Shown: piece by piece, positions 17,613 through 27,344 of the stretch
Layout of the letters: every line of letters starts with the position of its first letter
Numbering within the stretch: the first letter of the stretch is position 1
Origin: Anaerocolumna sp047777345
GTDB lineage: Bacteria > Bacillota > Clostridia > Lachnospirales > Lachnospiraceae
Length of the DNA stretch: 64,000 nucleotides
NCBI GenBank assembly: GCA_047777345.1
Contig: JBKEEJ010000015.1
Location: forward strand, 6,291-70,290
Direction: 5' to 3'
The notes under the pieces: generated by a model
What the model was told of the DNA's origin: nothing
The model's database searches: none
The model's input: only the letters and a program-made list of their open reading frames with translations
Position numbers and translations under genes: made by a program

Positions 17613-18656
17613 ATGAAAACCAAAAAATTGCTTACTTTTGGATTATGGGCTGCTGTAATAACGGGGGTGTTATCTGCTTGTGGCGGTAAGGTTAATGATA
17701 CCGTTTCTTCTGATTTAAAGACCATTGAAATTACCAATGTTTCTTATGATCCTACGAGAGAATTGTATGAAGCTTATAACGAGGAGTTTGCAAAGTATTG
17801 GAAAGAAAAGACCGGACAGGAAGTTAATATTATTGCATCTCACGGAGGTTCCGGAAAACAGGCTCGTTCCGTTATAGAAGGCAACGAAGCTGATGTGGTG
17901 ACTCTGGCATTGGCCTATGATATTACCGCAATCGAAGAAGCCGGTCTTATAGAAAAGGGCTGGCAGAGTGAACTGGAAAACAATAGCTGCCCTTACACTT
18001 CTACCATCGTTTTTCTGGTACGAAAAGGTAACCCCAAACAGATCAAAGACTGGGATGACCTGATAAGAGAAGAGGTAAAAATTATTACCCCCAATCCGAA
18101 AACTTCCGGAGGGGCCAGATGGAATTACTTAGCAGCCTGGGCCTATGCGGATAAAATTTATAATCACGACGAAAACTTGGTGAAAGATTTCATAAAGAAG
18201 TTATATGCCAATGTACTGGTGCTGGATTCCGGAGCCAGAGGATCAACCACAACCTTTGTGGAAAACGGACAGGGGGATGTGCTTTTAGCCTGGGAGAACG
18301 AAGCTTATCTTTCCATAGAAGAACATCCGGGGGAATATGAGATAGTTACTCCCAGCATAAGCATCCTTGCCGAGCCTCCGGTTGCCATTGTGGATAAAGT
18401 AGCAGATACCCGGGGAACAAGAGAAGTTGCAACGGCTTATCTGGAATATCTGTATTCGGACACCGGACAAAGAATAGCAGGAAAAAATTATTACAGGCCT
18501 ACCAATCCTGAGATTTTAAAAGAATTCAGTGACGTTTTTAATTTAGATTTAGAATTGCTTACCATTGATGATCCTTTGTTTGGCGGCTGGAATGAAACCC
18601 AAAAGAAGCATTTTGAAGACGGAGGAATTTTTGATCAGATTTATACCGGTGAATAA
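17613..18656 (+). CDS. sbp: Sulfate-binding lipoprotein of an ABC transporter (Sbp/CysP type)
   Basis: This is the 347-residue extracellular receptor of a sulfate/thiosulfate importer. A lipobox L-S-A-C places the lipid anchor at Cys23. The mature part shows Sbp hallmarks: SYDPTRELYEAYN near the N-terminus, SHGGSGKQARSVIEG, ITPNPKTSGGARWNYLAAW and the EVATAYLEYLYS stretch. ATG 17613 has AAAGGAG upstream, and the earlier TTG at 17595 is not needed. It is followed by the two permeases and the ATPase in the usual order. Confidence 0.93.
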   Translation: MKTKKLLTFGLWAAVITGVLSACGGKVNDTVSSDLKTIEITNVSYDPTRELYEAYNEEFAKYWKEKTGQEVNIIASHGGSGKQARSVIEGNEADVVTLALAYDITAIEEAGLIEKGWQSELENNSCPYTSTIVFLVRKGNPKQIKDWDDLIREEVKIITPNPKTSGGARWNYLAAWAYADKIYNHDENLVKDFIKKLYANVLVLDSGARGSTTTFVENGQGDVLLAWENEAYLSIEEHPGEYEIVTPSISILAEPPVAIVDKVADTRGTREVATAYLEYLYSDTGQRIAGKNYYRPTNPEILKEFSDVFNLDLELLTIDDPLFGGWNETQKKHFEDGGIFDQIYTGE

Positions 18657-18679
18657 AGAAAAACGGAGGCATTTAAACC

Positions 18680-19510
18680 ATGAAAAGACGTAAAAATAAG
18701 CAGGTAATCCCGGGTTTTGGAATTTCAATGGGAGTTACAATATCATTACTTAGTTTAATTGTGCTGATACCTTTAGGTTCACTGGTATTGAATGCCTCAA
18801 CCATGGGAATACATACTTTTTTCGATACGGTTACCGATAAAAGAATAGTTCATGGATATTTGGTAAGTTTTTCCTGTTCTTTTATCGCAGCCATTATAAA
18901 CGGAGTATTTGGTGTTATATTAGCCTGGGTATTGGTGCGTTATGATTTTCCCTGCAAAAGATTAATGGACGGACTTATTGAACTGCCCTTTGCCCTTCCT
19001 ACGGCTGTGGCAGGTATTGCCTTAACCACTTTATATTCTGACAAAGGTATAATCGGAAAACTTTTGGGAGTATGGGGAATAAAAGTTTCTTATACCAGAC
19101 TTGGCATTATTGTTGCCATGATTTTTATAGGAATTCCCTTTGTAGTCAGAACCATTCAGCCGGTTCTTATCGATTTGGATCCCCAGTATGAAGAGGCTGC
19201 CAATGTGCTTGGTGCCAGCAAATTAAAAATTTTCTTTTGCGTCATATTTCCCGAAATAAGGCCGGCCCTTTTAACGGGTTTTGGCCTTGCCTTTGCAAGG
19301 GTGGTGGGGGAGTATGGCAGTGTGGTATTTATTGCCGGAAATATTCCTTTTAAGACAGAGATTGCTCCTCTTTTGATAATGACCAAACTGGAACAGTTTG
19401 ATTATAACGGAGCTAATGCCATCGCTTTGGTAATGCTTGCCTTTTCCTTTATTATTTTATTGGCCATTAATTCCATTCAAGTTTATGCCAATAAATTTAC
19501 CAGGGAATAG
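18680..19510 (+). CDS. cysT: Sulfate ABC transporter permease CysT (CysU)
   Basis: The 276-residue inner-membrane permease has about six membrane segments. The cytoplasmic loop that contacts the ATPase reads EEAANVLGASKLKIFFCVIF. The segment IELPFALPTAVAGIALTTLY is typical for CysT. It follows sbp by 23 bases behind a GGAGG site and precedes cysW, forming the heterodimeric channel of the sulfate importer. Confidence 0.92.
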   Translation: MKRRKNKQVIPGFGISMGVTISLLSLIVLIPLGSLVLNASTMGIHTFFDTVTDKRIVHGYLVSFSCSFIAAIINGVFGVILAWVLVRYDFPCKRLMDGLIELPFALPTAVAGIALTTLYSDKGIIGKLLGVWGIKVSYTRLGIIVAMIFIGIPFVVRTIQPVLIDLDPQYEEAANVLGASKLKIFFCVIFPEIRPALLTGFGLAFARVVGEYGSVVFIAGNIPFKTEIAPLLIMTKLEQFDYNGANAIALVMLAFSFIILLAINSIQVYANKFTRE

Positions 19511-19524
19511 AAAGGAGCTTGTCC

Positions 19525-20352
19525 GTGGGAAAAATAAAGCAGAACAGTTCAAAGTTAGTACCTGTCTTTCTGATTACAGTCAGTATTTTATTTTTGTTTC
19601 TTATGTTGGTTATGCCTTTGATTGTGGTAATAGCGGAAGCTTTCCGCAACGGAATAAAAGTTTATAAAAAGGCGGTGTTTGATACTTATACCATAAAAGC
19701 TCTGGTTTTAACCCTTAAAGCTACGGCTGCGGCTGTTTGTGTCAATACCATATTTGGCCTGTTTGCGGCCTGGACTGTTACCAAATACCATTTTCGAAAA
19801 AAGGAATTTATTATTACGTTAATTGATATTCCCTTTGCCATATCACCAATTATAGCCGGCTTAATTTTTATTCTTACCTTTGGCCGTATCGGCTGGGCTC
19901 ATAATATTTTAACAGCTCTGGATTTAAAAATAGTTTTTGCGGTACCTGGTGTTATTATAGGTACCATATTTGTAACTTTCCCCTTTATTTCCAGAGAGAT
20001 TATACCCTTACTGAATGCCCAGGGAAGGGACCAGGAAGAAGCCGCTGCCATAATGGGAGCCTCAGCCTTTCAGATTTTTCGAAAAATTACCTTTCCCCAG
20101 ATAAAGTGGGCATTTCTCTACGGGGTTGTTTTATGTACCGCCAGGGCAATGGGAGAGTTTGGAGCGGTATCCGTATTATCGGGACACTTAAGAGGCAAGA
20201 CGATAACGCTGCCCTTACAGGTTGAAATTCTTTTTAGTGAATTTAATTTTACCGCTGCCTTTGCCGTATCCTCCATACTGGTAATCTTGGCCGTAATTTT
20301 ATTAGTCATCAGAAATATTCTGGAATATAAAATGAAAAAGGCGGTGCCCTGA
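19525..20352 (+). CDS. cysW: Sulfate ABC transporter permease CysW
   Basis: This is the second channel subunit, about 275 residues, with a long N-terminal membrane segment and the coupling loop EEAAAIMGASAFQIFRKITF. CARAMGEFGAVSVLSGHLRG is a CysW signature. GTG 19525 is chosen because it stands 7 bases after AAAGGAG, while TTG 19519 would be too close. The stop codon abuts the cysA start, so translation is coupled. Confidence 0.92.
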   Translation: MGKIKQNSSKLVPVFLITVSILFLFLMLVMPLIVVIAEAFRNGIKVYKKAVFDTYTIKALVLTLKATAAAVCVNTIFGLFAAWTVTKYHFRKKEFIITLIDIPFAISPIIAGLIFILTFGRIGWAHNILTALDLKIVFAVPGVIIGTIFVTFPFISREIIPLLNAQGRDQEEAAAIMGASAFQIFRKITFPQIKWAFLYGVVLCTARAMGEFGAVSVLSGHLRGKTITLPLQVEILFSEFNFTAAFAVSSILVILAVILLVIRNILEYKMKKAVP

Positions 20353-21414
20353 ATGCATGTGGAATTAAAAAACATCAACAAATCCTTTGGAAATTTTAAA
20401 GCTTCCGACAATGTCAGTTTTGCAATCGAAAAAGGAAAACTTATCGCTTTACTTGGCCCCAGCGGAAGCGGCAAAACTACTATACTTCGTATGATTGCAG
20501 GCCTTGAGTACCCGGACAGCGGGGATATTTATATCGGCGGTATCCGGGTAAATGACCTGCCGGCCAGCCAAAGAGGAATTGGCTTTGTATTCCAGAATTA
20601 CGCATTATTCCGTTATATGACGGTATGGGAAAATATAGCCTTTGGTCTGGAAGTAAAAAAAATAAGCAAAAAAGAATGTAAGGAAAGGGTAGAGGAGCTG
20701 CTTACCTTAATTGGTCTGAAAGAACTGGGAAACCGGTATCCCCATCAGCTTTCCGGCGGGCAAAAGCAAAGAGTTGCGTTTGCAAGGGCCTTGGCACCCA
20801 GGCCTCAGTTACTACTGTTGGATGAACCTTTTGCCGCCATTGATGCGAAAGTAAGGAAAGAATTAAGAATGTGGCTAAAGGAGACCATTAATAAGGTAGG
20901 AATAACCAGTATTTTTGTTACCCATGATCAGGATGAGGCCATTGAAGTAGCCGATGAAATCATAATAACCAACCATGGTAAGGTGGAGCAAAAAGGTTCG
21001 CCATTAGAAATTTATCGCAATCCCAAAAGTCTTTTTGTGGCAAAGTTTGTAGGCCGGTCTTTTGTGCTGGATAATTACGGAAAGCTTATCGGTTTTGAAG
21101 AAGTTTATCCTTACAAAAAAGCCGTAATACGTCCGGAATTTGTTAAAGTAACCAGAAAAGACGAGCCTTCTTTATATCCTAATTCCGTTGAAAAAGGCAT
21201 TGTGGAAGAAGTTTCTTTTCGTGGCAGTTACTCTGAAATTAAGCTAAGAGTAAAGGATTACCTTTTTGCTGCAACCAGGTCCTTAGAGGAAATGCCTCTA
21301 AAAAAGGGAGAAGAGGTAAATGTGTTAATCTATCGGTTGCTTGTCTTTAGAGAAGGCGGAGGAATGGTTTTGGAAAACAAGGCTTTGGAAGATAAAAATC
21401 CGGTATATATCTAG
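20353..21414 (+). CDS. cysA: Sulfate ABC transporter ATP-binding protein CysA
   Basis: The 353-residue ATPase powers sulfate uptake. Walker A (GPSGSGKTT, about residues 35-43), the Q-loop VFQNYALF, the ABC signature LSGGQKQR near residue 133, Walker B LLLLDEPFAAID and the H-loop THDQDE are all intact. A C-terminal TOBE-like regulatory domain follows. The start codon immediately follows the cysW stop. Confidence 0.94.
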   Translation: MHVELKNINKSFGNFKASDNVSFAIEKGKLIALLGPSGSGKTTILRMIAGLEYPDSGDIYIGGIRVNDLPASQRGIGFVFQNYALFRYMTVWENIAFGLEVKKISKKECKERVEELLTLIGLKELGNRYPHQLSGGQKQRVAFARALAPRPQLLLLDEPFAAIDAKVRKELRMWLKETINKVGITSIFVTHDQDEAIEVADEIIITNHGKVEQKGSPLEIYRNPKSLFVAKFVGRSFVLDNYGKLIGFEEVYPYKKAVIRPEFVKVTRKDEPSLYPNSVEKGIVEEVSFRGSYSEIKLRVKDYLFAATRSLEEMPLKKGEEVNVLIYRLLVFREGGGMVLENKALEDKNPVYI

Positions 21415-21492
21415 ATAAGGAACGGTCAAATTTGTGATTATTGGAAATTTCCACTGAATTTATTTATGTAAAATCCATTGACGGAGGGGCTT

Positions 21493-23223
21493 ATGAAGAA
21501 AAGATTAAGGCATAGACAATGGGAAACAGATATTCTGATTATCGGAGGCGGAACGGCCGGATGTTTTGCGGCTCTTACGGTCAGGGAACACTCTGAGGCA
21601 TCTCTTATTATAGCGGAAAAAGCTCATATTAAGAGAAGCGGATGCCTGGCTGCCGGCGTCAATGCACTGAATGCCTACATTGTAAAGGGAAAGAGACCGG
21701 AAGATTACGTCGATTATGCTAAGCAGGATGCGGAAGGAATTGTAAGAGAAGATTTGCTTTTAACCATGGCACAGGGCTTAAACCGGGTTGCAAAAAAGCT
21801 GGAGGATTTGGGCCTTGTGATTTTAAAAGATGAACATGGGGAATATGTGGCAAGGGGAGACCGAAATATTAAAATCAACGGCGAGAATATTAAGCCAATT
21901 CTTGCGGAGGCTGTAGAAAAATTAGACCATGTTACCGTGTTAAACCGGGTTAATATTACGGATTTTATCGTAATAGACAATAAAATCTTTGGTGCCGTAG
22001 GTTTTAGCATTGAAGAAGAAGTTTTCTATGATATCCGGGCCAAAAAAGTAATTTGTGCCACCGGCGGGGCAGCCGGGCTATACAGGCCTAATAATCCCGG
22101 TTTTTCCAAGCACAAGATGTGGTATCCGCCCTTTAACACCGGTGCCGGATATGCCATGGGAATATTGGCAGGAGCAGAGATGACCACTTTGGAAATGCGG
22201 TTTATTGCCTTAAGGTGTAAGGATACCATAGCTCCTACCGGAACCATTGCCCAGGGAGTGGGAGCTAAGCAAATCAATTCTTTGGGAGAAATTTATGAAA
22301 CGAAGTACGGGATTACTACCTCCCAACGGGTCTATGGTACGGTAAGGGAAAATCTTAAAGGAAAAGGGCCTTGCTATTTAAAAACGGAAGGCATTACGCC
22401 AAAACAGGATGAAGAATTATTAAAAGCATATCTTAACATGGCTCCCAGTCAGACTTTAAAGTGGATGGAAACCGGTAAAAATCCAAGCCGGCAAAATGTG
22501 GAAATCGAAGGAACCGAACCCTACATAGTGGGAGGACACACGGCCAGCGGCTACTGGGTCGATACAAAAAGGCGAACAACCATAAAAGGCCTTTATGCGG
22601 CAGGAGATGTGGCAGGAGGATGTCCCCAGAAATACGTAACCGGTGCTTTGGTGGAAGGAGAAATTGCGGCTCTTACTGCCCTTGAAGATTTAAAGAAGGA
22701 TGAATCGGAACAAAAAAAGGGGAAAGAAAATGCATTAAGGGAGAAATCTGAAGGGACAGTGAATGGACGAAGGGAGGATTCGGACAGAAATGTGGATGCA
22801 TTAAGCGTGATTTCAGAATATAGGAATGAATATGCGAAAAAAATAGAAGAAATGGTGGAAGAAAAGCGCCGGGAAATGGAGGTCATTCTAAATTGTGAGA
22901 ATCCTGTTTTTTCCATTGAAGAATTAGAAGAGGCCATGCAAAAGGTAATGGATACTTATGCCGGAGGTATTTCCAGTCACTATCAGTACAACGAAAAGCA
23001 GCTTGCCATAGCAGATGAAAAAATTGGATGTCTTATGTCTTTAAGCAGACAAGTCCGGGCAGAAGATATGCACGAGTTAATGTTTGCCTATGAGCTGAAA
23101 GAAAGGCTTGTTTTAGCCAAGTCCCTGATTGCGCATCTAAGGGCCAGAAAGGAAACCAGGTGGCACAGTTTTGCAGAGAATTTAGATTATCCGGAAAAAA
23201 GGACGAATGGCTTAAGTATGTGA
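21493..23223 (+). CDS. aprA: AprA-like adenylylsulfate reductase flavoprotein, C-terminus frameshifted
   Basis: This FAD protein of the fumarate/APS reductase family probably reduces APS to sulfite and AMP together with the next gene. The FAD motif GGGTAGC follows the N-terminus, and the FAD-binding end reads LYAAGDVAGGCPQKYVTGAL. Residues about 397-436 are a highly charged linker. The visible frame stops at 23223, but one extra A in the run at 23195-23200 would give YPEKKDEWLKYVNSRL and continue to TAA 23313-23315, overlapping the next start by 26 bases. That tail resembles normal AprA ends, so a one-base error or recent mutation is likely. Start ATG 21493 follows GGAGGGG. The position between cysA and cysD supports an assimilatory role. 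Confidence 0.8.
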   Translation: MKKRLRHRQWETDILIIGGGTAGCFAALTVREHSEASLIIAEKAHIKRSGCLAAGVNALNAYIVKGKRPEDYVDYAKQDAEGIVREDLLLTMAQGLNRVAKKLEDLGLVILKDEHGEYVARGDRNIKINGENIKPILAEAVEKLDHVTVLNRVNITDFIVIDNKIFGAVGFSIEEEVFYDIRAKKVICATGGAAGLYRPNNPGFSKHKMWYPPFNTGAGYAMGILAGAEMTTLEMRFIALRCKDTIAPTGTIAQGVGAKQINSLGEIYETKYGITTSQRVYGTVRENLKGKGPCYLKTEGITPKQDEELLKAYLNMAPSQTLKWMETGKNPSRQNVEIEGTEPYIVGGHTASGYWVDTKRRTTIKGLYAAGDVAGGCPQKYVTGALVEGEIAALTALEDLKKDESEQKKGKENALREKSEGTVNGRREDSDRNVDALSVISEYRNEYAKKIEEMVEEKRREMEVILNCENPVFSIEELEEAMQKVMDTYAGGISSHYQYNEKQLAIADEKIGCLMSLSRQVRAEDMHELMFAYELKERLVLAKSLIAHLRARKETRWHSFAENLDYPEKRTNGLSM

Positions 23224-23289
23224 ACTCCAGACTGGTAGACGGCAAAATAAAAATTATTTACAGAGATTTGGTAGAACGGGAGGAAGTTT

Positions 23290-23604
23290 ATGAGCATAAC
23301 CATAAATCGGAATAAATGTACCGGCTGTAAACAGTGTCTCCTGGTATGTCCAGGAAGCCTGATTAAGCTTGACGAAGATAAAAAAGCTTTTATCAAATAT
23401 CCGAAAGACTGCTGGGGATGCACTTCCTGCCTAAAAGAGTGCCCATTCGGTGCCATTTCCTTTTATCTGGGCGCGGATATAGGGGGAATGGGCAGTAAAC
23501 TTGTTGCCAAGATGGCAGGAGACGTCATCCGCTGGGAGGTCCATAAGGTCAATGGTGAAACTACTGTAATTTATGTTAACCGGAAAGATTCCAACCAATA
23601 TTAA
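23290..23604 (+). CDS. aprB: AprB-like adenylylsulfate reductase iron-sulfur subunit
   Basis: This 104-residue ferredoxin-like protein carries two 4Fe-4S motifs: CTGCKQCLLVCP with an earlier Cys ligand, and CWGCTSCLKECPFGAIS. The C-terminal strand-rich tail (RWEVHKVNGETTVIYVNR) is longer than in a simple ferredoxin and is what AprB uses to hold AprA. It follows the AprA-like gene and would overlap it if the frameshift there were corrected. It delivers electrons for APS reduction. Confidence 0.85.
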   Translation: MSITINRNKCTGCKQCLLVCPGSLIKLDEDKKAFIKYPKDCWGCTSCLKECPFGAISFYLGADIGGMGSKLVAKMAGDVIRWEVHKVNGETTVIYVNRKDSNQY

Positions 23605-23704
23605 AATTAGTTCAGTATGAAACATATGTTTTCATTAATGTATCTTGAAATAAATGACAATTGTTTTGGGTTATCAGGAAAAAAATCGAAATGAGGGAAT
23701 GGAA

Positions 23705-24604
23705 ATGAGTGACCTGACACATCTTGATGAGTTAGAAGCGGAGGCAATTTATTGCATAAGGGAAGTTGCGGCAGAATGTGAAAAACCGGTAATGCTGTAT
23801 TCCATCGGCAAAGACAGTTCGGTAATGCTCCACCTTGCCATGAAAGCGTTTTATCCGGAAAAACCCCCTTTTCCTTTTTTGCATATCGATACGACATGGA
23901 AGTTTAAAGAAATGATTGAATTTCGGGACCGAAAGGCCAAAGAGCTTGGCATTGAAATGATCGTTTACACCAATGAAGAAGGCATTAAGCAGGGAATTAA
24001 TCCTTTTGACCATGGTTCCGCTTATACGGATATTATGAAAACCCAGGCATTAAAGCAGGCTTTAAAAAAATACGGTTTTACCGCCGCTTTTGGTGGCGGC
24101 AGAAGGGATGAGGAAAAATCCAGGGCAAAGGAAAGAATTTTTTCCTTTCGTAACGAAGCCCAGGCCTGGGACCCGAAAAACCAGCGGCCGGAAATGTGGA
24201 AATTGTATAACACGAAAATTAAAAAAGGGGAAAGCATACGGGTATTTCCTTTGTCCAATTGGACGGAAAAAGATATCTGGCAGTATATTAAACGGGAAAA
24301 CATTGAGATTGTATCCCTTTATTATGCCAAGAAGCGGCCGGTGGTCTACCGTGACGGCAATATTATAATGGTAGATGATGATCGTTTCCGACTGCTTCCC
24401 GGTGAAGAAATTCAGTATAAGATGGTAAGATTCCGGACCCTTGGGTGTTACCCCCTGACCGGCGGATTTCAGTCTCAGGCAACCACCTTGGATGAAATTA
24501 TTAGGGAAACCCTAAGTGCCATGACTTCTGAGAGAACCAGCCGGGTCATTGACAAGGAGGAAGCAGGCAGTATGGAAAGACGAAAGAGGGAGGGGTATTT
24601 CTAA
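23705..24604 (+). CDS. cysD: Sulfate adenylyltransferase subunit 2 (CysD)
   Basis: CysD is the catalytic subunit of the GTP-driven ATP sulfurylase that makes APS from sulfate. The PP-loop-like motif SIGKDSSVMLHLA is near residue 35. GGGRRDEEKSRAKERIFSFR and LRFRTLGCYPLTGG-type segments are present in this 299-residue protein of normal length. ATG 23705 has GAGGGA 6-7 bases upstream. The stop codon abuts the cysN start. Confidence 0.95.
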   Translation: MSDLTHLDELEAEAIYCIREVAAECEKPVMLYSIGKDSSVMLHLAMKAFYPEKPPFPFLHIDTTWKFKEMIEFRDRKAKELGIEMIVYTNEEGIKQGINPFDHGSAYTDIMKTQALKQALKKYGFTAAFGGGRRDEEKSRAKERIFSFRNEAQAWDPKNQRPEMWKLYNTKIKKGESIRVFPLSNWTEKDIWQYIKRENIEIVSLYYAKKRPVVYRDGNIIMVDDDRFRLLPGEEIQYKMVRFRTLGCYPLTGGFQSQATTLDEIIRETLSAMTSERTSRVIDKEEAGSMERRKREGYF

Positions 24605-26299
24605 ATGAAGCTGCTTAAGTTTATTACCTGCGGAAGTGTAGATGACGGAAAATCCACCCTTATCGGGCATATATTGTATGATTCCAAGCTGCTTTATGCC
24701 GACCAGGAAAAGGCATTTATGCTGGATTCCAAAGCAGGAAGCAGAGACGGGGCCATTGATTATTCTCTTTTGCTGGACGGACTTATGGCTGAAAGAGAAC
24801 AGGGAATTACCATTGACGTGGCATATCGCTATTTTACCACAGATAAACGAAGTTTTATTGTTGCGGATACCCCGGGTCATGAGGAATACACCAGGAATAT
24901 GGCGGTGGGAGCTTCTTTTGCAGATCTGGCCATTATTTTGGTAGACGCAACGAAAGGTGTTCTGCTTCAGACAAAAAGACATGCCAGAATCTGTTCCTTT
25001 ATGGGCATCCGGCATTTTGTATTTGCCGTAAACAAAATGGATCTTGTTGGTTACAGTAAAGACCGGTTTGACGCAATTACAGCTCAGATTAATGAACTGG
25101 TTAAAGACCTTTCCCTTGAAAATGTAAAAATAATTCCCATATCTGCTACGGAAGGGGATAATTTAACGAAAAACTCTGAGAATATTCCCTGGTACCGGAA
25201 AGAGCCCCTTCTTACATATCTTGAAAATGTGGACACTATAGATTCAAGGGAAGAAGGTTTTTATATGCCGGTTCAAAGAGTCTGTCGTCCAAATCACACC
25301 TTTCGGGGCTTTCAGGGACAAATAGAAGCCGGTTTTATACAGGAAGGTGACGAAATCACCGTTTTACCCGGAAATGAAAAGGCTGTGGTAAAACGTATTT
25401 TTGTTACAGATAAGGAAAGTAAAACGGGAATGAAAGGCCAGCCGGTTACCATTCAGTTAGACAGGGAGGTAGATGTATCAAGAGGGTGTGTTTTAACAAA
25501 AGGTGCCAGCTTTACCACTTGCAAATACCTGACGGCTACCATACTCTGGATGGATGATGGAGATCTTATGCCGGGTAAGGAATATTTTGTGAAAATTGGA
25601 ACCAAATTAGTTCCCGGTGTGGTTACTAAGATTCACTGTAAAATCGACATTAATTCCGGAGAGCAGGAAGTCTCCCGGAAACTTACCAAAAATGAAATTG
25701 GAGTTTGCGATATTGCACTTACAGAAAACATTGTTGCAGACCGGTTTAAGGCACATAAAACCTTAGGGGAACTTATTTTAATTGACCGTATTACCAATAT
25801 GACTTCTGCCTGCGGAGTTGTTGAGAATTTAGATTTTTATGAAAGGGAATCTTCTGATGCGACTTTTGTCTATGGGGATATTAAGGCCAGAGGTGACATA
25901 TTTGAAGAATTTTATTATAATTTAGAAAGCCTTACTATCTTAAAACAAAAGCCGGGACATAAAGTTTATACCGTAGGGGATGAAATTCCGGTTAAGGGGG
26001 AAAGTTACAAGTATCCTGAAAGTTTTGACATTCTTGCTCTTCGTGACCATGCGGTGATTCAAGTAAGAAACAAAAAAATTGAAGCCATTCAAACCCTGGA
26101 TGATTACCGGTTCAACGGTTTTCCACTGATTAATGGAAGAGGGTTTTCCATACGGGTAAACAGCGCTAAAGAAGTAAAGGAGTTTTTACGGGAGTATAAA
26201 AACGCAAAGGAGAGCAATGAACTGGAATTTACGAAAAAGTGGATCGTATTTGACACTTACAGAAGCATTGCGTTTAACAGCAATTTCTGGATGATTTAA
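24605..26299 (+). CDS. cysN: Sulfate adenylyltransferase subunit 1 (CysN) with a C-terminal extension
   Basis: CysN is the GTPase subunit that drives APS formation with CysD. The G-motifs are clear: GSVDDGKSTLIG, DTPGHEEYTRNM and NKMDLVG. The elongation-factor-like domains run to about residue 412. A further 150 residues follow, ending near FPLINGRGFSIRVNSA. This tail is not an APS kinase (CysC), because no second P-loop is visible, and I do not recognise it. Absence of CysC fits direct APS reduction by the AprAB-like pair. Confidence 0.92.
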   Translation: MKLLKFITCGSVDDGKSTLIGHILYDSKLLYADQEKAFMLDSKAGSRDGAIDYSLLLDGLMAEREQGITIDVAYRYFTTDKRSFIVADTPGHEEYTRNMAVGASFADLAIILVDATKGVLLQTKRHARICSFMGIRHFVFAVNKMDLVGYSKDRFDAITAQINELVKDLSLENVKIIPISATEGDNLTKNSENIPWYRKEPLLTYLENVDTIDSREEGFYMPVQRVCRPNHTFRGFQGQIEAGFIQEGDEITVLPGNEKAVVKRIFVTDKESKTGMKGQPVTIQLDREVDVSRGCVLTKGASFTTCKYLTATILWMDDGDLMPGKEYFVKIGTKLVPGVVTKIHCKIDINSGEQEVSRKLTKNEIGVCDIALTENIVADRFKAHKTLGELILIDRITNMTSACGVVENLDFYERESSDATFVYGDIKARGDIFEEFYYNLESLTILKQKPGHKVYTVGDEIPVKGESYKYPESFDILALRDHAVIQVRNKKIEAIQTLDDYRFNGFPLINGRGFSIRVNSAKEVKEFLREYKNAKESNELEFTKKWIVFDTYRSIAFNSNFWMI

Positions 26300-26390
26300 T
26301 ATGGGAATTCATGCTATAATATGCCAAAAGGCAAAAATAGTCGAGAAATTCTTTTAAGATATATGTAGTATACATATAGGTGATGAGCAA

Positions 26391-27275
26391 ATGAAGGATC
26401 AAATACTGGCCGTTCAGCGTATGCAGGATTACATCGAAGAACATCTTTATGAAGAGATTACACTTGCGGATTTGGCAAGAGTATCCTTATTCTCACCCTG
26501 GTATGCAAGGCGGTTATTTATTCAGTGGACCAATTATACTCCTACAGATTATATTCGAAGGCTGCGGCTTAGCAAATCAGCCCTTCGGTTACGGGATGAA
26601 AACTGCCGTATTATTGATGTGGCCCTGGATATGGGATTTGGCAGCGTGGACGGATATCAAAGGGCCTTTTACCGTGAATTTGGCTGTAATCCCAAGCAAT
26701 ATGCGCTTAACCCGGTTCCAATTTGCTTGTTCAATCCTTATAAAGTCAAATCCATATATCTTAAAAGGAGTAAGGAATCAATGGAAAAGGTAAAGCATGT
26801 ATTTGTACAGGTAATCGAAAAACCTGCCCGCAAGGTTATTTTAAAACGTGGTATCAAGGCAACCGATTATTTTGCCTATTGTGAAGAAGTAGGCTGTGAT
26901 GTGTGGAGTTTGCTTCTTAGCATAAAATCCATTATAAATGAACCGGTTTGCCTGTGGCTTCCGGAAAAGTACCGCAAACCCGGCACAAGCCAATACGTGC
27001 AGGGTGTGGAAGTACCTTTGGATTATAATGGGGTTATTCCTGATGGCTTTGATGTCATTGAATTACCTGCGGCAAAATATCTGATGTTTCAGGGTGAGCC
27101 CTTTGCGGAAGAAGATTATGGTTTAGCTATCGAAGAATTATGGGAAGCTATCAAAAAATATAATCCTGAGGTTATCGGGTATACTTGGGATTCGGATAAT
27201 CCCCGGATTCAGTTAGAACCTGTCGGTTCAAGAGGATACATGGAGTATCTTCCGGTTAAGCCATTGATAAATTAA
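26391..27275 (+). CDS. AraC-family regulator with a GyrI-like effector domain
   Basis: The first 110 residues form the double helix-turn-helix of AraC/Rob proteins (ITLADLARVSLFSPWYARRL and VALDMGFGSVDGYQRAFYRE). From about residue 125 a GyrI/BmrR-C-like ligand-binding domain follows, ending in PRIQLEPVGSRGYMEYLPVK. Such proteins often sense lipophilic drugs or metabolites. The gene follows cysN by about 90 bases with its own spacing. It ends before a strong hairpin and is probably not part of the sulfate operon. Confidence 0.88.
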   Translation: MKDQILAVQRMQDYIEEHLYEEITLADLARVSLFSPWYARRLFIQWTNYTPTDYIRRLRLSKSALRLRDENCRIIDVALDMGFGSVDGYQRAFYREFGCNPKQYALNPVPICLFNPYKVKSIYLKRSKESMEKVKHVFVQVIEKPARKVILKRGIKATDYFAYCEEVGCDVWSLLLSIKSIINEPVCLWLPEKYRKPGTSQYVQGVEVPLDYNGVIPDGFDVIELPAAKYLMFQGEPFAEEDYGLAIEELWEAIKKYNPEVIGYTWDSDNPRIQLEPVGSRGYMEYLPVKPLIN

Positions 27276-27344
27276 CTGAGTATAAACTAGAAAAGGGCAC
27301 AAAATTAAAATACGCCAGGCTGGCAGGTTTGCCGTTTCATAATT

